Shown: positions 18,429 to 26,676 of the stretch, piece after piece
Position numbering within the stretch: the stretch's first letter is position 1
Layout: each line of letters begins with the position of its first letter
Assembly: GCF_000308555.1 (NCBI RefSeq)
Contig: NZ_BAFY01000170.1
Location: 1-52,588, forward strand
DNA: 52,588 nt
Source: Nocardia cyriacigeorgica NBRC 100375
GTDB lineage: Bacteria > Actinomycetota > Actinomycetes > Mycobacteriales > Mycobacteriaceae
Direction: 5' to 3'
The notes under the pieces: generated by a model
What the model was told of the DNA's origin: nothing
Databases searched by the model: none
The model's input: only the letters and a program-made list of their open reading frames with translations
Translations under genes and position numbers: made by a program

Positions 18429-20185
18429 CGCGCCGCGCGAGCTTGCGCACAGGTCAGACAGCGCGCCTGCTTTCCACTGCGTGGATCGAGTAGGAAATCG
18501 TGATTGAACAACTTACGGTGCCCTCTGTTTCGTTCACACGTCCGGCAGTTGCGCCACCCATTCTTCAGCCTCGTGTTCTCCGGTGTGAATTCATGGCCGT
18601 GCGGACAGAACCGAGATACCGCATGTTTCGCCAGAAAACACACGCGGCAACGGCGCACTGTCGTCGGATTGCTCGTGTCAATCAGGTACTCGTGCCCATG
18701 CTTCGGAACATGATCAGCATTGAGGCGGCATAGCACGCAATTGCGCCAACCCTTTGCAGTGTATTCCGTTGTCGCCTTGGTGAACTTGTGACCGTTGACG
18801 CAATGCGTCGAGGGCGGATTCAACTTGCGACAGGTGAGGCAACGCCGCTTCTTGAGCGGTCCGCCTGGGTCCGGAACGAACGAGTGTCCGTAGTTCGGGA
18901 CATGTGTTCTATCCCAAGTACATTGCTGGCAGTACCGCTTTCCGTCGCTGCCGACTCGCGTGTTCTCCGGCGTGTACTCATGCCCCTGAGGGCAGAACTG
19001 CGGCGTCGCTTCCTCACGTGCCCGACAGACGAGGCACCGTCGGCGCAGATCGCTCGCATTCTCAGGGTCAGCAACAAATTCATGCCCGTGCTTTTCGAGG
19101 TGGTACCGGTCCGTGTTGCACTGGCGGCACCGCCGATGGCCGTCCGGGCTGTAGTCCGTGTTCTCGTCGTCGTAGGTGTGTTCTTGTGGGCAAGCGAGGA
19201 TCACCATTGCGGCGCGCCTCAGGTTCTCACCAATTGTCACCGCCTCAAGATGCCGGGGATTGCAGCACAACGGGACACCGCACAAGTGGTCAATCGTGAG
19301 ATTGAGCGCTGAGCTCTCACCGTTCGCGAGCTCGTACGCGAGGCGGTGAACCTGAATAACGCGCCCCTTACGCTTCTGACCCGGCACACGCATATACATG
19401 CGCCCGTATCCCATCTCATTCTTTGAGCCGGTCCACACTTGGCAGTCGCCCGTGAGCCCATACAAGGTCTTGCCGCGCTCCGAAACCGGCTGAGGAACAA
19501 GCCCCCTCCTCAACTTCACTGCCGGAGAAACCGAAGGTCCGGTCGCGACGCCGTGACCGTCGAGATATACGACAGCGACAGCTACACTGGCCGCGACCGT
19601 TAGCAATTCACCGCACCCGCAACCGCATTTGACCTTGTTCGGGTCACCGTATTTCTTCAGGCGCCGAAGGTGCGCCTGGCACAGTCCACGCCCAGCGGCT
19701 GGACGCGGGCACCCATCGAGCTTGCATTCATCACCCCCCACCGGAACACGCGGAGCGGATCGGTCAGCAGGTAGCTGCGCGCTGTTCTCGGCTCGCTCGA
19801 TGTTGAATTTGCGCGCATTGCACGTCCAATGAGCAGCGCAACAATTCTCCATCGTGTGGGGGCCACCCCTAGACAGAGGAATCACATGGTCGACGACCGG
19901 AGACAGTGGGTCATGTTTGCCGCCAAGAACTCGGGTTGTCCGCAAATACTCCGGGATCAGCTCGCCGCACAGGTGGCATACCCAGCCGTCCCGCTCGAAC
20001 ACCTCTCGCGCGATGACAAGTTCCGTCTCAACCCCCCACCCCTTCGCGCGGTTGAGCGCGTCACGAGCCCGGATCAACTCGGCCTTGCGGCGCTTGACGT
20101 GTTCCTCGCATCGCTGACGGCTCGGCCCACGCCCTGTGGGCCGAGAATCGAACATCGTGTCGCAATCGGCGCATTTAATGAGCAT
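18425..20185 (-). CDS. Double HNH endonuclease-like protein with four tandem double zinc-finger repeats
   Basis: 586 residues; ATG with GAGGAGG four bases upstream. The first HNH domain (about 60-127) has C70/C73, D99-H100, N114, H119/C122 and N123. A small zinc motif follows (C154, C159, C169, H172). A phage-type HNH_3 domain (245-325) has H280, D299-H300, C302, C307/C308, N309 and H312. Four 64-66-residue repeats complete it. Each repeat has an A half (C-x3-H-x15/16-C-x2-C, starting at C332, C398, C462, C527) and a B half (H-x5-H-x13/15-C-x2-C, starting at H362, H428, H492, H556), giving eight plausible zinc sites. Single A-type motifs are familiar in phage HNH proteins; a tandem array is not. 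Base composition is visibly less GC-rich than its surroundings. A DNA-binding nuclease is inferred; target and role are unknown. Confidence 0.85.
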   Translation of the reverse strand: MLIKCADCDTMFDSRPTGRGPSRQRCEEHVKRRKAELIRARDALNRAKGWGVETELVIAREVFERDGWVCHLCGELIPEYLRTTRVLGGKHDPLSPVVDHVIPLSRGGPHTMENCCAAHWTCNARKFNIERAENSAQLPADRSAPRVPVGGDECKLDGCPRPAAGRGLCQAHLRRLKKYGDPNKVKCGCGCGELLTVAASVAVAVVYLDGHGVATGPSVSPAVKLRRGLVPQPVSERGKTLYGLTGDCQVWTGSKNEMGYGRMYMRVPGQKRKGRVIQVHRLAYELANGESSALNLTIDHLCGVPLCCNPRHLEAVTIGENLRRAAMVILACPQEHTYDDENTDYSPDGHRRCRQCNTDRYHLEKHGHEFVADPENASDLRRRCLVCRAREEATPQFCPQGHEYTPENTRVGSDGKRYCQQCTWDRTHVPNYGHSFVPDPGGPLKKRRCLTCRKLNPPSTHCVNGHKFTKATTEYTAKGWRNCVLCRLNADHVPKHGHEYLIDTSNPTTVRRCRVCFLAKHAVSRFCPHGHEFTPENTRLKNGWRNCRTCERNRGHRKLFNHDFLLDPRSGKQARCLTCAQARAAR

Positions 20186-20288
20186 GAGGCCTCCTCATCC
20201 CATTGGATCATCTCCCGGTGACAACAATCAGCGCTTCCGCGCAGGTGAGTGCACTGCGAGCACTAGGCCAGGAGCCGAGCTGCGACGG

Positions 20289-20402
20289 TCACTCCGAGCC
20301 CCAACGCCATTCGATGTCACTCGTGCTCGGCTTGCCGGAGACCGCCGCGTAGTCGGCAGACTTCGACCAAACGAGTCCGGTCGTGACCGACGTGGCGCCC
20401 TT
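20289..20402 (-). pseudogene. Relic of the 3' end of a flavodoxin-like gene
   Basis: Read on the minus strand this gives K-G-A-T-S-V-T-T-G-L-V-W-S-K-S-A-D-Y and then A-A-V-S-G-K-P-S, ending at TGA. It aligns with residues of the intact gene at 21930-22385 (K-G-V-T-S-I-T-T-G-L-G-W-V-K-T-A-E-Y, V-V-V-S-G-K-P-S). About 18 of 26 residues match. Similarity stops abruptly upstream, and the product would lack any start or FMN-binding part. It is too diverged for a recent duplication. Confidence 0.75.
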
Positions 20403-20758
20403 AGGACCACCACACACGCGAGCGGTGGGCCGAGGCGCTACATGCACGGGTCTCACCCGGTGTTCGCCGATATCCAGGCTGCCCTGGCGGGATCCTGCGA
20501 CGGTGAGGAGCTGACCGAACTCGGCGGCGGGCTAGCCTGTGAGATCGAATCGACTCTCGAAGCCGTCTGGCCTGCCAGCCGTTCGCTGGCGGCGAGCCCT
20601 TTCCGCGACGGTGGGCGGAGCACGCATTGAGAGCTACCTTCACCGCGCCGCGCCCAGAGCTGTGATCAAGGGAAAATGTGCAAGCCAATGCCCGTCCGGC
20701 GTTGTGTCCACGATCATCACAACACCGCCCCCGCCGGCAAGCCGGTGCTGGTCCGATC

Positions 20759-20880
20759 ACCAAGACCGTCAGCGCCGAACTGACCATCACCTGGCCCTCG
20801 GAGATCTCCCTTCTGCATAAGGCGACGTTCGCTATTCTCGCTGACGACACCGACCGAACGCTCATGGTGCGTGGCTGGAG
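20759..20880 (+). pseudogene. Relic of the 3' end of a DUF5753 regulator gene
   Basis: Bases 20759-20791 match 18261-18293 of the intact regulator at 32 of 33 positions, and translate as T-K-T-V-S-A-E-L-T-I-T. The following residues W-P-S-E-I-S-L-L-H-K-A-T-F-A-I-L-A-D parallel the intact R-P-S-E-I-A-L-H-E-K-T-F-A-V-L-A-D. An extra eight bases and a frame change occur just upstream, at the V-L codons. The end is not sharply defined. It is in the same orientation as the intact gene, 2.5 kb away. Confidence 0.75.
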
Positions 20881-20939
20881 CGGCGTGCGGGGGCTGCGTA
20901 GCGCACCCGGGCCGATTCAGGATGGTCTGGCCCAGCGTA

Positions 20940-21926
20940 TTACTCGGCTGGCAATCGGAATCCAGGTTCGCCCTGACCCGCGATAGCCAGATTGCTCAAT
21001 CGCGGCTCGGGCAATCGAGCAGGCAGGGCAGCCTGGTCGTCCGGGTGTCGATATACGTACTCGCTGGCGGAGTACACCGTGCGTTCATTGATGAACTGCG
21101 CAAGTGCCGTCGTCCCTCGTTCGACTGAATCGAGACGGCCTGCGCGAACTTGCTCCACCGGGTAGCCGTTCTCAATCATCGGCTTAACGTCGGACATGAT
21201 CAGACCAAGTTTCCGCGTCAGCGGAAACGTAATGCCCCACGCAGTCGCGAATCCGAGCCCGTCCCAAGGCTGGCTGTCCTCAGCAGCTATTAGGCCCACA
21301 GGCGAGTCGGAGGTCACCAGCGAGCGTCGGGTGAACCGGACCAGCTGCCACGGCCGAGAAACTATGTACGGCAGCAGCTCGACAGCCGTGTTCACTATCT
21401 GCTCAATGTGCGCGAAGGGTGTAAAGGTGATCGGGGGTCCGTCGGGTTGGGTAGCCTGCTGCCATACCGTCTCGGCCTCGTCTTCGTCCAGCTCCACCCC
21501 GTACCGGTTCTGAACCCACTGTTTGACGTTGTCACGTCCACCAACTTCAACCTCAAGCCGCGCAATATGGGCCGCGAGGTATTCCATCGACCGGCGGTGA
21601 TCCGGCCCTCGCAAGGTCTGCACTGCCAAGAACAGCGCAAACGTCGCTCGCTGTTCCTCCGACAACGGCCATTCACCAGCTTCGATCGCCCGGAGAACGG
21701 TCGCGGCGCTTCCCTCCAGTTCTGACAACGCCTTCTCGAATACATCCGGCCCGTCGGGATGGCCGTCGATCGAATAGAAGTGGTTGATAGCGGCGGATTT
21801 GTCGATGGACTGCGTGTAGCTCTTTTCTCCCGGCAATCGCACGGTTGTAATCCACTCCCGATGGTCGGCGAAACCACGCAGGTAGAACTTGGGCACCGTG
21901 TGGTGCAGCTTTCTGACCTCGCCCAC
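20940..21926 (-). CDS. DUF4238 domain-containing protein
   Basis: This 328-residue protein has the DUF4238 signature at its N-terminus, H-H-T-V-P-K-F-Y-L-R-G-F at residues 8-19. Further family blocks are A-L-F-L-A-V-Q-T-L-R-G, L-V-T-S-D-S-P-V (residues about 210-217) and a C-terminal F-I-N-E-R-T-V-Y. There are no membrane segments. Function is unknown; such genes often occur in accessory regions. The start is GTG at 21926 with a GGGGGAG site that overlaps the end of the flavodoxin-like gene; only three bases separate the two genes, so they are co-transcribed. Confidence 0.85.
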   Translation of the reverse strand: MGEVRKLHHTVPKFYLRGFADHREWITTVRLPGEKSYTQSIDKSAAINHFYSIDGHPDGPDVFEKALSELEGSAATVLRAIEAGEWPLSEEQRATFALFLAVQTLRGPDHRRSMEYLAAHIARLEVEVGGRDNVKQWVQNRYGVELDEDEAETVWQQATQPDGPPITFTPFAHIEQIVNTAVELLPYIVSRPWQLVRFTRRSLVTSDSPVGLIAAEDSQPWDGLGFATAWGITFPLTRKLGLIMSDVKPMIENGYPVEQVRAGRLDSVERGTTALAQFINERTVYSASEYVYRHPDDQAALPARLPEPRLSNLAIAGQGEPGFRLPAE

Positions 21927-21929
21927 AGC

Positions 21930-22385
21930 TCACTCCCCCATCAGCTGAGCGGCCACCGTTGCGCCTAGCTCCCAGCACGCTTGAAGGTCGCCCCTGGACG
22001 GCTTGCCCGACACCACCACATACTCAGCCGTCTTCACCCACCCGAGCCCCGTCGTAATGGAGGTGACGCCCTTCTCCGCGCCTTCGGTGCCCTCGTTGCC
22101 GTGGAAGTACGCACCGAATGGCCGTCCGCGCGTGGAATCGAGGCAGGGGTAGTAGATGACATCGAACGCGTGCTTGAGGGCACCGCTCATGTAGCCGAGG
22201 TTGGCCGGGGTGCCGAGCAGATAGCCGTCGGCCTCCAGCACGTCGGACGGTGTGACGGCGAGCGCGGCGCGCCGCACCACCTCCACGCCCTCGATCTCCG
22301 GATCGGTCGCGCCGGAGACCACCGCCTCGAACATCGCCTGCATGAACGGCGACGGGGTGTGATGGATGATCAGCAGTCGCGACAC
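21930..22385 (-). CDS. Flavodoxin-like / NADPH-dependent FMN reductase family protein
   Basis: This 151-residue protein has the flavodoxin fold: L-L-I-I-H-H-T-P-S-P phosphate loop at residues 4-13, G-Y-L-L-G-T-P-A-N near 53-61 and G-N-E-G-T-E-G near 96. It should bind FMN and act as a small reductase or electron carrier; the physiological partner is unknown. The start is GTG at 22385. The DUF4238 gene follows after three bases. A diverged relic of this gene's 3' end lies 1.5 kb away at 20289-20402. Confidence 0.88.
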   Translation of the reverse strand: MSRLLIIHHTPSPFMQAMFEAVVSGATDPEIEGVEVVRRAALAVTPSDVLEADGYLLGTPANLGYMSGALKHAFDVIYYPCLDSTRGRPFGAYFHGNEGTEGAEKGVTSITTGLGWVKTAEYVVVSGKPSRGDLQACWELGATVAAQLMGE

Positions 22386-22406
22386 GACGACGAGGGTATC
22401 CCGGTG

Positions 22407-23821
<1,415 letters not shown>

Positions 23822-23909
23822 TTAATGTGATCTGTCGTGACGGTGCTCCCGTTGGCCGCCTTGTACCGAGCCCGGGGTCGGGACCGTCACTACTCGAGGA
23901 GAAACTCCC

Positions 23910-24305
23910 CTGTCAGTACAGTTCAATCACACCATTGTCGGATGTAAAGACAATCGCGTATCCGCCGAATTCTGGGCGGACATCCTCGGTGTGGACATCG
24001 GCACCGAATGGGGCCCGTTCATTCCGGTCGCCACCGGTAATGGCGTCACCTTCGATTTCGCCAACGTCCCACCGCATATCGGCGATATCCAACCCCAGCA
24101 TTATGCGTTCCTGGTGTCGGAGGCCGAATTCGACGCGGCCTACGACAAGATCCAGCGCTACCAACTGGAGTACTGGGCCGATCCGCACCAGCGCCATCCG
24201 GGCGAGATCAACCACAACGATGGTGGCCGAGGTATCTACTTCCTCGACCCGAGTGGGCACTACATGGAACTGATCACCGTCCCGTACGGCGGCTGGCCCC
24301 AGTAG
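23910..24305 (+). CDS. VOC (glyoxalase/dioxygenase) superfamily protein, probable CTG start
   Basis: This small betaalphabetabetabeta protein has N-H-T-I-V-G-C-K-D at the start, F-L-V-S-E-A-E-F-D in the middle and the C-terminal Y-F-L-D-P-S-G-H-Y-M-E-L metal-site motif. The first in-frame ATG is at 23991, after the first strand, so it cannot be the true start. CTG at 23910 gives S-V-Q-F-N-H-T and has GAGGAG eight bases upstream; no ATG, GTG or TTG fits. That gives 131 residues. It is divergent from dapB. The substrate is unknown. Confidence 0.82.
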   Translation: MSVQFNHTIVGCKDNRVSAEFWADILGVDIGTEWGPFIPVATGNGVTFDFANVPPHIGDIQPQHYAFLVSEAEFDAAYDKIQRYQLEYWADPHQRHPGEINHNDGGRGIYFLDPSGHYMELITVPYGGWPQ

Positions 24306-24310
24306 TGGGC

Positions 24311-24338
24311 AGGGCCGGGTGGCAACACCCGGCCCTTT
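24311..24338 (+). terminator. Terminator after the VOC gene
   Basis: A perfect 11-bp stem (AGGGCCGGGTG with CACCCGGCCCT) and GCAA loop begins six bases after the stop and ends in TTTC. Confidence 0.85.
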
Positions 24339-24422
24339 CGCGTACTACTCGTTCGACGGCCTCTCACGGTGGCATCGGGAAGCGCCATCGTGACAACTCA
24401 GTATGCGAAGAAATGGATACCG

Positions 24423-24815
24423 ATGGGCACCGATCTCAGGTCCGCAGTCGAAGAACTGCACGTCGATCTGGCCACCTGGCTGGGGTCCGAAGCGGACGAT
24501 TCGGTTTTCGAGCGTTTCGCCGCCGCTCAGCACCGATCGTTCTCGATGGTGACGACATCGGGCGAAATCCTTCGGCGAAGTGAACTATTGGACGGACTCC
24601 GTGGCGCGCGCAATACCAGCCCCGGAATGCGCATCGTTATCAGCGAATTCGAAGAGCTCGCCGGTGGATCCGACACAGTGGTGCGATTCCTGGAATCACA
24701 CCACCATGCCGGACAGATATCGCGTCGCCGGGTGACGGCACTGCTCGTGCCGGCCGGCGGTGAGCCCGGCCTGCAGTGGTTGACCGTCCACGAAACTCCG
24801 CTCGCCGCCGACTGA
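24423..24815 (+). CDS. SnoaL/DUF4440-like (NTF2-fold) protein
   Basis: About 130 residues. The N-terminal helix contains D-L-R-S-A-V-E-E-L-H-V, followed by F-S-M-V-T-T-S-G-E-I-L-R-R-S-E-L-L-D-G-L-R-G-A and a beta-rich C-terminus ending W-L-T-V-H-E-T-P-L. This is the NTF2/DUF4440 pattern of small ligand-binding or stress proteins. The function is not known. The start is uncertain: ATG 24423 is used, with GTG 24390 and GTG 24369 in frame. It converges on the MFS gene 12 bases away. Confidence 0.75.
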   Translation: MGTDLRSAVEELHVDLATWLGSEADDSVFERFAAAQHRSFSMVTTSGEILRRSELLDGLRGARNTSPGMRIVISEFEELAGGSDTVVRFLESHHHAGQISRRRVTALLVPAGGEPGLQWLTVHETPLAAD

Positions 24816-24827
24816 GCGCGCCGCGGC

Positions 24828-26045
24828 TCAGGCCGCGGCCGCCATTTCGGCCCGTCCACGGCGAACACCGAGGCCCGCCGCGATCAGGCAGGCCACCGCG
24901 ACCGCGCCGACGAACCAGGGGAACACCGTGCTCAAGCCCCAGGTCGTCGCCGCCCAGCCGGCGACGACGGTGGGCAAGGCCATCGCCGAGTAAGCCAGCA
25001 GGTAGTACGCCGACATGGTCTCGCCGCGCTTGTGCTGCGGCACGACGTTGGACAGGTGGCGCAGCGAACCGCCGAACCCGAGGCCGAAGGTGGCGCCGAG
25101 GGCCAGCCCGATGCCGATCACCGCGACCCAGTTGTGTGTGCCGAGGGCGGGAACGGTGAGCAACAGGGCGATGGCCATCCCGATATCGCCGATGATGGCG
25201 GCCGCGCGCGCGGGCACGCCGGTGGCGAACAGCTGCGCCAGCGCCGCCGACAGCGCGGTCGAGGCGACGACCAGCCCACCGAACACCAGATTGTGGATGC
25301 CGGTCTTCTCCGCGGCCAGCGACGGATACAGCGACAGCAGCACGCCGAGCACCGACCAGGCCGCCATCACGCCGATCGCGGAGAACCAGAAATCGCCGCG
25401 AATCTCTTGCGGCACCGCTGGCTTGGCGATCCGGATCCGTCCCGCCACCCGCGCGACATGCGGTTCGCGCAACGCCAGCACGCCGACGCCGATGATCAAG
25501 CAGATCACGCTGATCACCACATACGGCGTGCGCAGCGGGTTCGGCGCGTACTGCGCGAGCAACGCCGAACCGAGGATCGCCACCGCCATCCCGACATTGA
25601 ACGCGACACCGGTGAGCTGACCCGAGCGCGCGCCGCGATGCGGACGCAGATCCAGCAACGCCGCCGCGCCGGCCACCACCGTCGCGCCGACCGCGAATCC
25701 GTGCAGCGCCCGCGCCAGCAACAGCATCGGCACCGTATCGGCCAGCACGAACACCACCAGCCCGGCGATCATCGTGGCGAACGCGCCGAGCAGCACCGGC
25801 TTGCGCCCGACGACGTCGGAGATCCGGCCGGAGACCAGCACCGCGCCCAGTGCCGCGACCGCGTAGACGGCGAACACGATGGTGGTGGTGAGCGGCGACA
25901 GATGCCATTCCCGCTCATAGATGCCATACAGCGGTGCGGGCACCCCCGACACCCCGAGCGCGACGCCACTGGCGGCCAGCACCAGAGCGTATGCCCACGA
26001 CTGCGCGGCCCGCTCCTGGGCGGGCACTGCCGTTGTCGCTGCCAT
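24828..26045 (-). CDS. MFS transporter
   Basis: This 405-residue protein has 12 predicted membrane segments. The MFS loop motif between segments 2 and 3 reads G-R-I-S-D-V-V-G-R-K-P, and L-L-L-A-R-A-L-H-G-F-A-V-G lies in segment 4. It belongs to the sugar-efflux/drug-exporter type of MFS; the substrate cannot be deduced. It is divergent from an ArsR-family regulator at 26139, with an inverted repeat in the 93-base gap, so expression is probably controlled by that regulator. Confidence 0.9.
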   Translation of the reverse strand: MAATTAVPAQERAAQSWAYALVLAASGVALGVSGVPAPLYGIYEREWHLSPLTTTIVFAVYAVAALGAVLVSGRISDVVGRKPVLLGAFATMIAGLVVFVLADTVPMLLLARALHGFAVGATVVAGAAALLDLRPHRGARSGQLTGVAFNVGMAVAILGSALLAQYAPNPLRTPYVVISVICLIIGVGVLALREPHVARVAGRIRIAKPAVPQEIRGDFWFSAIGVMAAWSVLGVLLSLYPSLAAEKTGIHNLVFGGLVVASTALSAALAQLFATGVPARAAAIIGDIGMAIALLLTVPALGTHNWVAVIGIGLALGATFGLGFGGSLRHLSNVVPQHKRGETMSAYYLLAYSAMALPTVVAGWAATTWGLSTVFPWFVGAVAVACLIAAGLGVRRGRAEMAAAA

Positions 26046-26064
26046 CGAAACCCCGATCAGGTAA

Positions 26065-26120
26065 GTTTGATAATGATCGAACCGAATCGACCATAACGCA
26101 CGGTACGACGATCATCAAAC
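26065..26120. promoter_or_regulatory. Imperfect inverted repeat between MFS and ArsR-family genes
   Basis: GTTTGATaaTGATCG at 26065-26079 and CGATCATCAAAC at 26109-26120 are inverted copies, differing by a three-base insertion in the left arm. The 93-base divergent region is AT-rich compared with its surroundings. It is a likely operator for the ArsR-family regulator. Confidence 0.5.
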
Positions 26121-26138
26121 CCCCCAGTGAGGTAGCTC

Positions 26139-26474
26139 ATGACGGACACCACAGCGGTCACCGGCACCGAGGTCCACCCCGTGGCGGCACTGCCCGTTGT
26201 GCTCGGTGCGCTCCAGGATCCGGTGCGCCTCGAGATGGTGCGCCGGCTCAGCAATGCGGGCACCGCGGTGCGCTGCGGCGCGCTCTACGACGTGATCAAC
26301 AAGTCGACCGCCACCCACCATTTCAAGATCCTGCGGGAGGCCGGGGTCATCGAACGGCTGGTGATCGACGGGCAGACCTGCCAGCGGTTGCGCACCGACG
26401 CCCTCGACGAGGCGCTGCCCGGATTGCTGGCCTCGGTCGTCGAGGCGGCCAACCGGGCTCAGGGCACGCAATAG
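26139..26474 (+). CDS. ArsR-family winged-helix repressor
   Basis: This 111-residue protein has L-Q-D-P-V-R-L-E-M-V-R-R-L near residue 30 and the recognition helix N-K-S-T-A-T-H-H-F-K-I-L-R-E-A-G-V-I near residue 55. The wing follows. The typical C-V-C metal site of ArsR/SmtB is absent; one Cys (C-G-A-L) is present, so the ligand may not be a metal. It probably represses the divergent MFS exporter and itself. It is a single-gene unit. The 200 bases after it, before the M16 gene end, hold nothing I recognise. Confidence 0.9.
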   Translation: MTDTTAVTGTEVHPVAALPVVLGALQDPVRLEMVRRLSNAGTAVRCGALYDVINKSTATHHFKILREAGVIERLVIDGQTCQRLRTDALDEALPGLLASVVEAANRAQGTQ

Positions 26475-26676
26475 CCAACCTCCGGCCGCGGCGAAGACTT
26501 GCACCATCAGCAAGAAGCACCCGGCCGCCGGGGGAAACAGGACCGGCACCGCCACTGCCCCGAACCATTCTGTCTGGGGCCGTCGCAAACGAGAGCGCAG
26601 CCGACGCAACCGCTCGGTGATCCGGTGCGACGATCCAAGCGCAGGCCGCGCGGATCGACGCAGCGGCCGTCCGAGA

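Larger units (their letters stand above)
20186..20939. other. Region of decayed genes
   Basis: No intact gene is convincing in these 754 bases. Two relics can be recognised: the C-terminal end of a flavodoxin-like gene (minus, 20289-20402) and of a DUF5753 regulator gene (plus, from 20759). A 62-codon frame at 20442-20630 (plus) starts M-H-G-S-H-P-V-F-A-D and may be another relic or a chance ORF. Confidence 0.6.

Noticed and set aside
18500..19312. Plus-strand ORFs (for example 18788-19312) opposite the HNH gene
   Set aside because: They are mirrors of the Cys/His repeats of the minus-strand protein, which has domains and a strong ribosome site; the plus frames have neither.
20442..20630. 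62-codon plus ORF in the relic region
   Set aside because: No ribosome site and no recognisable family; it lies among decayed gene ends, so it is mentioned only within the region entry.
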